From the NCBI GenBank assembly GCA_964006375.1, contig OZ023267.1:22875739-22939738 (forward strand): a DNA stretch of 64,000 bases, written 5' to 3'. The position numbers were made by a program, and so were the translations under genes. Below are positions 1-11,714 of this stretch, in pieces (the first letter of the stretch is position 1; every line of letters starts with the position of its first letter). The notes below the pieces were generated by a model. It was not told where the DNA came from and ran no database searches. It was given only the letters and a program-made list of their open reading frames with translations. The stretch comes from Tillus elongatus. Its lineage: Eukaryota > Arthropoda > Insecta > Coleoptera > Cleridae.

Positions 1-258
1 TCACCTCAATATCCTGGAAATTTTGCCGAACCCCTGCCTTTATGTACGGAGGGTATGGATCTTTAACGTGCCCAACATCGCAAGGACACGGGACCGGCGG
101 CTTTACGCCCCCTCCGAAGGACGAAACGTGCAGACATTCAACTTGGTCAAATACAATGCCAGAACCTCGGTTGATGTTAATTTATTACAGTTTGTACTGA
201 AAAAGTTAAAGGGGAAACCTTGGAAGTCAAACCCAGTACCTTTCGGTTCAGAGGCAAG
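1..258 (-). mobile_element. tRNA-derived SINE, partial, minus strand
   Basis: This matches, in reverse orientation, the SINE copies at 30511-30858 and 47651-48006. The tRNA-like head lies near 205-258 (TTCGGTTCAGAGGCA on the plus strand is the reverse complement of the head), and the body runs toward position 1, where the window cuts it. Apparent open frames across it are shadows; no protein is implied. The SINE identity rests on three copies with the same head and body and on the 10-bp target duplication seen at the 47.6 kb copy. Confidence 0.7.
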
Positions 259-270
259 TCTTTCGGTTTT

Positions 271-452
271 TGTCCTTTGGAGGGGGCGCAAAGCCGTCGG
301 TTCCGTGCAACATGCGATGTTGGGTTTGTTAAAGAACCCTACCCTCCTTACTAAAAGACAAGGGTTTGGCGACATTTCCAGGATAGTGAGGTGAAACAGC
401 TCTGGGGCGCTGGGGATTCGGCATGGTCGCGTAAATAAACCGACGTTAAATA
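271..452 (+). mobile_element. SINE body, plus strand, forming a foldback with 1-258
   Basis: This is the 3' body of the same SINE in the opposite orientation. Positions 271-394 are complementary, imperfectly, to 1-122, so the two make an inverted repeat with about 122-bp arms and the tRNA-like head of the first copy in the loop. It ends near GACGTTAAATAAA, equivalent to the GACGTTAAAGAAACAAC end of the other copies. The arms have diverged, so the fold is not recent. Confidence 0.65.
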
Positions 453-631
453 AAAGAAATTACAATGTTTAGTACGTCGATGTGTTTTTCTCAAAGTAGT
501 CTTTTAAACGATGAGAAAATTTAATATGGCGTCAATAAAAACAGAAAAGTTGACTATGGCCGGCGCGAAATTTCTGAATACCCTGCAAAACCGCAAAAAC
601 CGGTTAATTTTTTGGTTTATTTTATGTAAAA

Positions 632-860
632 AAAAGTCTGAACATAGCAAGTGCATTATGGTAGCGAATTTTCGTAAAAATGTTTTTAATGGCAAATATA
701 CCTTGTTTTAAAAGGACATTTGGTTGACAGTATAACCTATATAGCAGAAACAATGTACTACATTTCATTAAAATAGCTTTGTTGCTTCAAAAAGTACAAA
801 CATTTTCCGAAAATAAAATAAAAGGTTCCAGAAAAAACTGGTCCGATTTTCCAGGCGAAA
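632..860 (+). repeat. TAH repeat, 3' module, left-end fragment
   Basis: It starts with GTCTGAACATAGCAAGTGC, a variant of the family end GTCTGGACGCAGCAAGTGCG, followed by GGTAGCGAATTTTC. It then follows the module interior (a CAGTATAACCTATATAG segment and a TTCCGAAAATAAA segment) before similarity stops around 860. Confidence 0.65.
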
Positions 861-1296
861 GATCCTCTTCAAGCTATTTACACACCTGCCAAGATATAAT
901 AATTGACAAACAGCTTTATGACCCAGATTGCAAAAATTGATTTTACAAAAATTCACTTTTTTTTGCCAAAATCGCCTTCAGTAATGTTACACTAAATATT
1001 TTTTTTTTAAATTTGATAATTTTTTTTAGAATAACTTACTAAACATTTATTAGTAATTAAAAAAAATCACAAAAATGTTACAAAAAAATGATTTCTACGG
1101 AAACGGTAAAAACACTTCTGCGAATACTTTTCAAATTCAGGCACTGTTTAACACTCCCAGTATACGGCAGCTCGATTTTTCGACAAGTAATACAAACAAA
1201 AAGCGCTCTGAATGGGTCATTTCCATGGGGCTCTGCTATCCATTGGTAAAAACGCCATTAATTTTAGCATGCGAATGTATACCATAAATAAAAAAT
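861..1296. other. No recognisable feature
   Basis: AT-rich sequence with long A and T runs. Short open frames have no recognisable motif, and nothing else was identified. Confidence 0.5.
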
Positions 1297-1687
1297 TTCG
1301 GGACGCAGCAAGTGCGTTATAGTAGTGAATTTGCATAAGAATTGAACACTGTTAGTAAGATATATTATTAAAACTAATTCTTTAAATTTAAATGGACCTT
1401 GGAGATCGGTTTTAGAGGTCCCAGTTAGCGATTATTTGATAAAATTTATATTTTATATGGAGCTAGAAATTTAAAATTTGGTCTTAGATATAATATGTAA
1501 GTACTGCAAATGCCTCTAAAAAAATTGTGTTACAAATTTCATTTAAGTTAGAAAAGTTTTTCAGAAAAAAATAATTATATACAAAGGGAATGTATCTGTC
1601 AAATTCTAAACATGGCAGGTATTTGTCCTTATTAATTGCTTGGAAGGTTTTGTTTTAGTCAACACATTCAGTTTTTGCAAACAATAA
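1297..1687 (+). repeat. TAH end fragment, then unassigned sequence
   Basis: Positions 1297-1345 carry a TAH 3'-module end (GGGACGCAGCAAGTGCGTTA). From about 1346 to 1687 the sequence is AT-rich; TTGGAGATCGGTTTTAGAGG hints at a degenerate 5' module but this is too weak to call. Confidence 0.5.
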
Positions 1688-2130
<443 letters not shown>

Positions 2131-2648
2131 ATGTTTAGTTTGATAAGTTGCTTCTGAAATTTTATGCAGCTTATAGTTTTGTTTTACTCTATTGTTAAGC
2201 ACCGGATCAATTTAGCGCGAATTTCTGTACTAATTAAGCCGCTATTTAATCTAATAACAACGTTTTAATTTTATTATTCAAGCATGTGGGACAGGTTATT
2301 TAGGTTTTCAGAACGCAAACTATAAAATAATGAATTCCAAAACAATAGTGAAACATAATTAGCGCCACAATAGGAAATAGAATGGTTCCTGCAACGGAAA
2401 GCTGTCACTTTAGTCGACTCTACCGGAATTGTTACATTTAGTAGAATAAATGGAAATGTCAAAACTATAAATGTGTCTGACGGTCTCATCAAATTACCCT
2501 TTTATGTAAAGTAAGGTATCTACACAACGAAAACCAGTTTGTCTCTGAGCCTTTATATTGCTCCCATTTGATTGCAAAAACAAAATAGTGCCGATATAAA
2601 CCTGGAATAAATAACAATATACAGAGTCGTTGTTCACGTGATGATGAG
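2131..2648. other. No recognisable feature
   Basis: AT-rich sequence between two TAH copies. No coding motif or RNA was identified. Confidence 0.5.
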
Positions 2649-4005
<1,357 letters not shown>

Positions 4006-4274
4006 TTTATTGTATCAAATGCTTTTATTTTTGTTCACCTATTAGCTAGTATGTTAGCATGTTTATTAGGTCAAACCTTGCAGATCGATAATAATCCCTT
4101 TCTACTTAACTGACATACTTGAAATTTGGTACAGCTTGGTTAGCAGCTCTGCTGATAATATACAGGGCGTTTGGCGCGTCGCGCTTATTAGAGGTTTATG
4201 ATCTTTTAATCCGAATTCGAAAGAAAAAATTTGGTCTGATGGAATTCAGCGAAATTACTTTCGAGTATATGGGG

Positions 4275-4354
<80 letters not shown>

Positions 4355-4480
4355 ATATATATAAACTTTTCAACTGACCTTGGATTTGGGTTCTAAGGGC
4401 CCTAATTTGAAGAAATTTTCCAAAAATCTTACCATCGATACCTCTCTATTGGTGAATTTTCTTAATGAAAATTCACTAAG
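4275..4480 (-). repeat. TAH (TA)n tract and 5' module, minus strand
   Basis: (TA)n spans 4275-4363 with a CT interruption. The reversed 5' module follows, with ACTGACCTTGGATTTGGG, a GAAGAAATTTTC segment, ACCATCGATACCTCTC, and a terminal hairpin at about 4450-4480. It is the sequence variant containing GAGGTATCGATGGT, also seen at about 13090 and 27555. Confidence 0.65.
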
Positions 4481-4947
4481 AAGTCAATAGCACACAGGTT
4501 TTTTTTTTAGAAAATTATTGAAGTGATGGCACATACACACGGCCCTAGTGAAGCTATCCACACATTTTTAGGAGTAAAATATGTACTAGTTTAAATAACT
4601 TTCACCCTCCAAATTTCATTAGGATTGCTAGAATCGTTTTGGAGAAATTTGGAATAGACAAAACAAAACCTTTAAGGCCCTGTAGCTACAAAACGAAGCA
4701 AAATCGGACCTATGTTGCTATGAAAAAAAGTCTCATTTTTACTTGAAGAATCTAACAACGAGCGATGGCACGTGTTTTTTAAAACACCTTGTATATGTTT
4801 AAGTTTTTTTGGAGTTGGTTAGTTTAGATGCAGCTACTGGTGAATATCACTTCGTTGTCGATAAACGTATATAGAGCATAACTCTATGTTATTATTTTCG
4901 TGTTTTTTGGAGTGATTATGTTTTTCATTTTGTTTTGTATTATAGAA
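4481..4947. other. No gene recognised
   Basis: AT-rich. AAAACACCTTGTATA near 4780 looks like a decayed mariner-type terminus, but no partner end was found. Confidence 0.4.
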
Positions 4948-5450
4948 AACCACTGCACACACAAATCGATAAAGATATATTCAGATAGCCAAGCTGCAAT
5001 AAAGGCTCTTGGTTCCTACCGTTGCAATTCAAAAACGACATGGAGTTGTAAATCTGCCCTTAACGAACTGGGCAGCTGTAATGAGGTGTCACTGGTCTGG
5101 ATACCGGGTCACTCGGACCATGATGGTAATGTTGCAGCCGACGCGCTTGCCAGGAGTGGAGCCCAGAGAGACTTCATCGGACCAGAACCAGTGCTGGAAA
5201 TAACATCATGCACAGCAAAACGCACCTTAAGCACCTGGACAGAAAGAATGACAACCCAGCAATGGCAAAATCTGCCAGGATTAGCTCACTCTAAGGCCTT
5301 TATAAATGGCCTGTCTGAGTCAAGAGCTAAAAAACTTCTAGAGCTAAACAGACAACAACTGAGTACTCTAGTCGGCCTGTATACAGGACACTGCCGCTTG
5401 CGTCACCACATTCACCGAATTGGAGTCGGTTAGGAATCTGAGTGCCGGCT
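4948..5450 (+). pseudogene. Non-LTR retrotransposon RNase H domain, interrupted
   Basis: The frame reads through an RNase H domain. It has an acidic catalytic motif, YSDSQAAIKAL, near the start, then WIPGHSDHDGNVAADALA, which carries the conserved histidine and aspartate. Next comes GPEPVLEIT, and then a C-terminal linker rich in Leu and Arg. A stop codon (TAG at 5431-5433) precedes ECRLCM, the start of a C-terminal zinc-finger-like motif. The frame breaks at 5450, where a hAT-like element has inserted, and resumes at 7507. RNase H downstream of a reverse transcriptase is known for the R1, I, Jockey and LOA groups. The fragment is 5'-truncated, with no reverse transcriptase upstream. It is related to, but distinct from, the copies at 9.2, 39.8 and 59.2 kb. 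Confidence 0.75.
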
Positions 5451-5458
5451 GTGTATGG

Positions 5459-7498
5459 TAGTGATGGGTTGTTATTTAACAGTATGTTATTTTTTAACTG
5501 TGGTCGAGCCGCAACAGTAACAACCTGTTATGGATATATACAAATAACAGGGGAGGGGATGCTGTTGCGCTTTACACTAGAACTCGGAGTCGTACCTGTT
5601 TCTGTTGTCGTATCTGTTTCTGTTGCACTGCAACTAGCTACGATGAATCTTCTGTTTTCATCCGCAACTGTTATAACAGGATGAATGGATATGAGACTGG
5701 GAATGGAGTATAGACTATAGAGCGGACTTTACTTCATAACCTACTACTTTATACTAGTGTGCTCACAACTTTGGGAACGTAGGGTCGTCGGTACAATGAA
5801 ACTGTTAAATTTTGACAGGTGTTGATTCACACAAAACACACACATATATTTACAATTTATAAACAAACACAACATATGAAAAATGTAAATAAAATCAACG
5901 ATGTTTCTTTTTTTCTTTGAGAAAAATTGTCTTACATTAAAAAAATACTTTTCTAACAAAACACTTTTAAAGTTCTGAGTTTTTGTTGATGAACATTATT
6001 TGACTGACTTTGGTCGACGAAAGTATGTTACGGCGGTCACTTAAAATTTGTTGTTTTAGAAAAAAGTCTTTCGCACGGAACAGACGTAGCGACAGTCCCA
6101 AACTTATCCTTCACCATTTTACTTAAATGTGGATATTAATAAGAATGAATTTTCCACCATTTAAAAGGATCTCCATTTCTAGGCAAAAGCGGTTCGTAGT
6201 TTGCACAGTTTTTAAAAGCGTACTGATTAAGATGACCGGTGATTCACCGGCGGTGAACCAAGAATCGAAAATGTAACTAGAGATCCTTCTAACAAAAAAT
6301 AAAAGCGTAATATAATAAAGAACCATATGTGCAGAATAAAGGCAAATTTCTTTACCGAAATTTTATGATAGGTGCAGCATGTTGGAGCTTCCGGTTTTTG
6401 CGGAAACTCCATCAACTTTCATTATTTAAATGGAACACCTTTTATATTACCTCATTTTATTAATATTACAAGTCATGCTTGTAAAAAGTGAGCTAAGTTT
6501 CCTTCACTTCTGACATTTATGGTCGCTAAAAAATTTGTTCTTAATTTTTCAATATGTGAAAGGCTGTATTGTATCAACTGAAAATTATAAAAAATGAACT
6601 ATATCACTGTAAAAATAAAATCAGGTCACCGCGTATATAAAAAAATAGTCACAGTCGTTGACGTAAACTCAATCTTCATTAGATAACTCGATATGCAGAT
6701 GGCATTTTTGTTTTAAGAAAAAACTGATATGTATACAAATGTACAGTTATGCTTTAACATGAGTCCTTAGGTATTATATTATATTAGGTAGTTTCTTTGC
6801 TCATTCTTCTTTGCCTTATGTAACTAATAAATCAATATTCCTTTTTACTTTTCACTTTGGAAATCTAAGAAATAGGTCCGATTTTAAACATCTTTTTTTT
6901 AATTACTACTGCAAAATAAAAAATCGCTGAAACTTAAAAATTCTCAGAAACAGTACCAATTGTAATGAAATTATAAAAATATTCCCTGTACCCGGTATAG
7001 TTGAAACCAGACACACTTCGCCCTATAGGTAGAGAGAAAAAAATTAGTTTTAATTTAAAAAAAAATATTTTTTTTATTTTTTGCTTACAATAATTCATGT
7101 ATTTCATAAGTCTCATTTTCAAGGAAAAGATGGCTATAGAGATTTTCAAGCTCAATGCTTAACTAATACTTAATTAGTAAAGAAAATTCGAAAGAAATTC
7201 TGCACTGTTGAATTTTTTACCAAATTATTATTAGTGATGAATACCCAAAAAAAAAAACCTCAATCATTTTTTAATAAAAAAATAATTGTTTTAAACATAA
7301 TACAAGAATATTTTTTATTTTAAACATTACCTAACTACACCACCGGACGGGTTCAGCTACTGTTACTACGTCTACGTGGAATTCTTAATAATTCATAGTT
7401 CATACTGTTATTTTCAACCTGTTATATTTAACTGTTATTTCTAAATAACAGTAACAGTTGCGACCTGTTACAACAATATAACAGTTTTCCCAACACTA
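5459..7498. mobile_element. hAT-like non-autonomous transposon nested in the RNase H fragment
   Basis: The insertion splits the retroelement frame exactly: GTGTATGG at 5451-5458 is repeated at 7499-7506, an 8-bp target duplication typical of hAT. The ends are imperfect inverted repeats, TAGTGATGGG on the left and TAGTGTTGGG read inward from the right. Subterminal regions on both sides are rich in AACAG and CTGTTA motifs (near 5475-5560 and 7400-7485). No transposase frame is present in the 2040 bp; the short ORFs inside have no motif. The interior also holds long T/A runs. Confidence 0.8.
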
Positions 7499-7506
7499 GT
7501 GTATGG

Positions 7507-7745
7507 AGAGTGACGAAACAGCAGAGCACGTACTGTGTTCCTGTCCGGCGGCGGACAGGACTAGATATTTGCTCTTTGGCAAGACAAAGCTTGCTCCGGA
7601 AGACCTGGATCAACTTTCGCCCACAAAGATTATCGACCTCTGCAGGAGGCTGGCTTTGTTGGGCGAAATATAGACCATTAGGCGTGAGCCACAATACACT
7701 TTATGGTCGCAGTGGAGGGACCGGTATGGCCCACTCAGAATCAAA
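7507..7745 (+). pseudogene. C-terminus of the interrupted RNase H retrotransposon
   Basis: The frame continues from 5450 across the hAT-like insertion: ESDETAEHVLCSCPAADR completes a Cys-rich motif with the upstream ECRLCM. It ends after CRRLALLGEI at a TAG at about 7669-7671. The rest is 3' untranslated sequence. Splicing the two parts at the duplicated 8-mer restores the reading frame, which supports the insertion model. Confidence 0.75.
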
Positions 7746-7762
7746 CCTAACCTAACCTAACC
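7746..7762 (+). repeat. Three CCTAA units at the retroelement 3' end
   Basis: CCTAA occurs three times plus CC, directly after the 3' untranslated region. It matches the insect telomere repeat TTAGG in reverse complement. With only three units it is read as the tail of the retroelement and not as a telomere. Confidence 0.7.
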
Positions 7763-8563
7763 TTTGTATTTTATATTTTTTTTATTTTATAGTATTTTGT
7801 GTTTTGTATTTTAATTAAAGCCAAGTAGTAAGTTGATTGAATTAAAGTAACTGCCAATTCAGAATTATCTTAGAAAATTCTTCTATGAAAACTCGCTATA
7901 AATTGTGTTACTATATTGATAATTTTACTAAATTGTATATTAGCTGCCGGACAAAAAACAACTGCTCCTAATAACCCTAAAAGTACTTAGTTGTGTCACT
8001 AGTCCTGGAAAGAGCAATTTTCTCCGTCGTTTGGAAGAAAAGTTTATTGAATTTAGGAACACGTGGAGCTTTAAGCACTTTTGTTATTATTTAAGCGGTT
8101 ATTGCCACTTTACCGTTTTATTGTTGCTCAACAAATTCGTCTATAGCGTGTAAAACTTTTAATGGCCGTTCACAAAAGTTTTCTGATGAAACATTTCGTT
8201 TAAATAAATTTATAAAGGCCCAGCGCGCATTATTTCAGCAAAACTTCAGACACGAAACAAAAGAGCTAATAATTAATCATCAGGATTCTCAATATTAATG
8301 CAAAACAAAACTTGTCCACAGAGTTGGTTAAACGAGAGCAGTGAATCTCTAGCAAGTGCCTTACGGTTGCTAATTTTTATTAAAAGTTTCGATATGTATA
8401 CGGAGATATATATACACGGTTTCAATTCATATTGGGTCGCTACACTTGCTTGCGTTAGCAGTAAAGTTATTTGGAACATGGGGCGGCTAATCGTTATAAA
8501 ACAAGTATAACTTTTTCCTTTAAAAATAATCAGTTAGTCAGTTTTTTTTAAATTCAAGATACG
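7763..8563. other. No recognisable feature
   Basis: AT-rich sequence with short open frames only. No domain, RNA gene or known repeat was identified. Confidence 0.5.
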
Positions 8564-8797
8564 ATAGTGGGTTGACAGAAAAGTTATGCGAAACAATTCT
8601 TATTCAAAAGTTCGTAACAAGCACCTTCTATTACCAACCTGAAAACTAAGTTCAGGTTCGGATATCTCAGCACCAAAAACCCCCCATTTTAAGTTTTAGA
8701 GCCTGAACTCAGTTTTCAGGTGGGTAAAGAAGGTGCTTGTTATGCACTTTTAAATAAAAATTGCCTATCACAACTTTGTTTTAACCCATCGACCGAA
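8564..8797. repeat. Foldback MITE-like inverted repeat
   Basis: Strongest arms are 8594-8660 and 8698-8763 (for example AACAAGCACCTTCT against AGAAGGTGCTTGTT, and AACCTGAAAACT against the inverted AGTTTTCAGGT). Weaker pairing extends outward to GTGGGTTGACAG near 8568 and the inverted AACCCA near 8785. The loop is about 37 bp. No coding capacity; no clear target duplication. Confidence 0.65.
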
Positions 8798-9164
8798 TTA
8801 TCAAATAAATAATACATTAAGAATAAGTCTTTAGCACGATGTAATTCTCAAACGAGCAATATTTTATTGGGGCATATTTGGCTAGTTCTCATTATTTTCA
8901 TGCACATAATCTATAATCGCTCTATGGTCGAATTATTACGGACCTGCCTGTGTATAAAGTGTTTCGTATAAGATCCAACACAGAGCAGATAGGTGAACAG
9001 AAGCCAAAAATCTACTGATTTTGCGCAACTTAACCCTATACCAAGTTACACCCCTGGGGAGATATTGGAGTCGAAAAATGCCACAGAGATTATACAAAAA
9101 ATTATAATTTGAAAACCCTTTAACCAAAACAAAGTAAACGTATGAAGCCAATAAGTCCTTATTG
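8798..9164. other. No recognisable feature
   Basis: Unassigned AT-rich sequence upstream of the truncated retroelement. Confidence 0.5.
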
Positions 9165-9650
9165 CTAAAAACAATGGAAAAACTGCTCGAGAGGCTCATT
9201 AGGGGCGGTGTACTGGAAGCATATCCCCTACACTGCGGACACTATGCATACAGAGCAGAGGTCTTAACAGAAACAGCACTGCACCAACTGGTGCTGAAAC
9301 TGGAGAACCGGGAGGTGGCGCTGGTGGCCTTCCTAGACATAGAGCGGACCTTCAGCAACACCTCATTGGGATCGGTACTGGCAGCTGCCAGCGAACGTGG
9401 AATAGAAGAGACCTGCTGCAGGTGGATCGGTTCCATGCTCAGGGACAGGGCGGTGTTCACCTCACACGCGGGAGGGACTCTGCTGGCGGGGGTCGCGGCG
9501 GGGTGTCCGCAGGGGAGTGTTCTGTCTCCCTTAGTCTGGTGCCTAGTCGTGGACGGCCTGCTAGGGAAGCTCCCAGGAGAAGTGCGAGGTACAGGGCTAT
9601 GTGGAAGACATTGTCAACCGCAAGAGCCGCCATGAAGGTATTTCTGGATC
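9165..9650 (+). pseudogene. Non-LTR reverse transcriptase fragment (RNase H family, copy 1)
   Basis: It opens with KTMEKLLERLI and reads through reverse transcriptase motifs: FLDIERTF (motif A, first catalytic Asp), then CPQGSVLSPLVW (motif B). A frameshift follows, after which GYVEDIV stands where YADD is expected, so motif C is damaged (A to V, D to E). The element is 5'-truncated and its thumb region is deleted; the sequence jumps to the region matching 40200 of the second copy. Base composition is far more GC-rich than the flanks. The family carries RNase H and is placed in the R1/LOA/Jockey group; the exact clade is uncertain. Confidence 0.8.
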
Positions 9651-9653
9651 TGA

Positions 9654-9692
9654 CCCCCCCCCCAATACTTAGTTATCATGGGGGGGGGGGGG
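9654..9692. repeat. C10 - 16 bp - G13 homopolymer pair
   Basis: Ten C residues (9654-9663), a 16-bp spacer and thirteen G residues (9680-9692) can pair as a hairpin. The equivalent place in the copy at 40200-40250 has mixed CCCTGCCCCCC and GGAAGAGG sequence, so both tracts expanded here, or one or both are assembly errors. Confidence 0.8.
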
Positions 9693-9699
9693 CGACCAG

Positions 9700-10710
9700 G
9701 GCTATAATGACTAGCGTTCAATGGTAGACTGAAAATCAACCCAGACTTCAGGGACCACTGCAAAATTCAGGAGATCGTGAAGGAGCCCATGCTTGAAATG
9801 AGGTCAGACCTCGCGAGCCCGCGAATCTCCAGGGAAAACAATTTTACAGTGGAAATCCCCGACCGCGAGGCATGGCGGGAGGAGACGCCGGGCTTGCCAC
9901 GGTACGCGCTCATCTGATTCATGGACGGATCCGGCGGGGAGAGTGGGACGGGTGCAGGTGTTAATCGGAAGGACCCAGGGTATATCATAGTATTTTCCTT
10001 TCAGGCCGAAATCTACGCCATCCTGCACTGTGTGTGGGAGAACAAGAAGAAGGGCTACACCAACAAGCGGATCCTCATAGCCACAGACAGCCAGGCAGCC
10101 CTTAAGGCCCTAAGTAGCCCACGAGTAAATTCCAGGCAGTGCGGAGACGAGACGAGCGACCTGGCTGGGCAGAATGAGGTGACTCTCATCTGGGTGCCGG
10201 GTCACTCGGGGGTACCTGGCTGGGCAGAATGAGGTGACCCTCATCTGGGTGCCCGGTCACTCGGGGGTCAAAAGCAATGACAGTCTCGCGAAGAGAGGGT
10301 CAGCAGAACTATTTGTGGGACCAGAACCTGTTCTGTGCGTCACAAAGAGCACGGCCAGGGGAGCCATTAAGTCGTGTGTCAGAAACGAACACAAGGTGTA
10401 CTGGGCAGACTGCCCAGGGCTCAGATATGGGAAGTCAGTAATTGACGAACCCAGTTCAAATAAAGCTGTGGAGCTGCCAAATCTTAGCAGAGGACAGCTC
10501 AGAAACATAACAGGTCTCTTGACGGGATACATGGCCGTCAAGAAATACCTGCATAAAATAGGGCGGTTGGAGGAACAACTGCGGTAGACTCTGCGGCGAG
10601 AGGAAGGAATCAGTCCAGCACATCTTGTGCGAGTGTAAAGCTCTGAACCACAAAAGACTACTGATCTACGGTTAGTCTAGACCAGAGGCAGAGCAATATA
10701 AAACTTCACA
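9700..10710 (+). pseudogene. RNase H and C-terminal region of the family, copy 1
   Basis: After the homopolymer block the frame gives GRLKINPDFRDHCKI, shared with the 40.3 kb copy. Then comes an RNase H domain with all acidic motifs visible: FMDGSGGE, AEIYAIL and ATDSQAALKAL, followed by WVPGHSG. A 55-bp tandem duplication breaks the frame at 10161-10270. Downstream GPEPVL and HILCECKAL match the other copies. Stops and frameshifts are scattered. The 3' end is cut at about 10710, where the Penelope-like fragment starts. Confidence 0.8.
10161..10270 (+). repeat. 55-bp tandem duplication inside RNase H
   Basis: CTGGCTGGGCAGAATGAGG begins at 10161 and again at 10216, and both copies run to ACTCGGGGGT. 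Fifty-five is not a multiple of three, so the duplication shifts the RNase H frame. Confidence 0.85.
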
Positions 10711-11081
10711 CGAAGAAGAAAGACAAAGCCACTGAAATGTCGGGTATTTATCAGATAAGTTGCAAAGATTGCAATCTTAAATACGTGGGTCAAACTAAGA
10801 GAAACATTGTCTGTGGAATCTTAATCTTAATCCTCTTCATCCTCTAAGTACCGAGACCGAAGCCCCCCACTTAATTGACGGTGACCCCACTGCTTTCACT
10901 GATAACGAAGCAGGTAGACGGAACGACATATATAAGACAATACTTGTAAAGAACTGCCAGATCTCTCTGAGGCCTAGGGTTAAACACACTGAGATCACAG
11001 ACGATCTCCGGCGAGATTTGGGGAGTAGGCAGATTGAGGCCCCGTAATCGAGCTACAACAACCCAACCCACCTTTGTCCAC

Positions 11082-11632
11082 CGCTTTAAGGAATAGGCAG
11101 ATTGAGGTCTTAAAGTGTCCTTACATATTTCCTTTGCCCACCTTTGTCCACCACTCTAAGGAGTAGGCAGATTGAGGCCTTAGAGTCTCCTTACATATTT
11201 CCTTTACCCACCTTTGTCCATCACTCTAAGGAGTAGTCAGATTGAGGCCTTAGAGTGTCCTTACATATTTCCTTTACCCACCTTTGTCCACCACTCTAAG
11301 GAGTAGGCAGATTGAGGCCTTAGAGTGTCCTTACATATTTCCTTTACCCACCTTTGTCCACCACTCTAAGGAGTGGGCAGATTGAGGCCTTAGAGTGTCC
11401 TTACATATTTCCTTTACCCACCTTTGTCCACCACTCTAAGGAGTGGGCAGATTGAGGCCTTAGAGTGTCCTTACATATTTTCTTTACCCACCTTTGTCCA
11501 CCACTCTAAGGAGTAGGCAGATTGAAGCCTTAGAGTGTCCTTACATATTTCGTTTACCCACCTTTGTCCACCACTCTAAGGAGTAGGCAGATTAAGGCCT
11601 TAGAGTGTCCTTACATATTTCCTTTACCTCTT
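11082..11632 (+). repeat. 70-bp tandem array, eight hairpin units
   Basis: Hairpin left arms start at 11082, 11152, 11222, 11292, 11362, 11432, 11502 and 11572, exactly 70 bp apart. The consensus left arm is CACTCTAAGG and the right arm CCTTAGAGTG, giving a perfect 10-bp stem with a 16-nt loop (AGTAGGCAGATTGAGG). The first unit has CGCTTTAAGG and TCTTAAAGTG: the C-G pair at the fifth position has become T-A, and other changes are wobble pairs. The linker ends CCTTTACCCACCTTTGTCCA. Confidence 0.9.
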
Positions 11633-11665
11633 GGAAATGGCTCCAAAACAGGAGCCGAAACGTTG
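11630..11665 (+). ncRNA. Hammerhead-like hairpin, degenerate core
   Basis: GGCTCC (11639-11644) pairs with GGAGCC (11651-11656), followed at once by GAAAC, the layout of hammerhead stem II and the GAAA strand. The upstream strand that should read CTGANGA is TTGGAAAT, so the core is not intact. The same hairpin ends the copy at 49.8 kb. Confidence 0.45.
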
Positions 11666-11714
11666 AGTTTTCATAAATTCTGGATGCGGTTCAACCCCAG
11701 AACCAATGTATATA

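Larger units (their letters stand above)
10712..11705 (+). mobile_element. Penelope-like element, 3' part, copy 1
   Basis: It begins in frame with KKKDKATEM, then SGIYQISCKDC and KYVGQT: the GIY and YVG halves of a GIY-YIG endonuclease with its cysteine pair, as in Penelope-like elements. A deletion cuts the domain after KRNIV. Sequence homologous to 49200-49460 follows (AAGCCCCCCACTTAATTGAC), then eight 70-bp repeats and a hammerhead-like terminal hairpin. No reverse transcriptase is present. The left end abuts a truncated retrotransposon; the right end runs into TATATATC and TAH core sequence. Confidence 0.8.

Noticed and set aside
103..375. Protein genes at the window start on both strands
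   Set aside because: They lie in an inverted SINE pair and mirror each other; the same frames occur in the SINE at 47.7 kb.
4900..4947. Splice acceptor before the RNase H fragment
   Set aside because: A T-rich stretch ending in TATTATAG precedes the frame, but the family is intronless and truncation explains the boundary better.
5442..7345. Genes inside the hAT-like insertion
   Set aside because: Open frames there are short, AT-rich and without motifs; both strands give similar lengths.
7746..7762. Telomere or chromosome end
   Set aside because: Only three CCTAA units within interspersed repeats.
11082..11632. CRISPR array
   Set aside because: The whole 70-bp unit repeats without unique spacers, in eukaryotic retroelement context.
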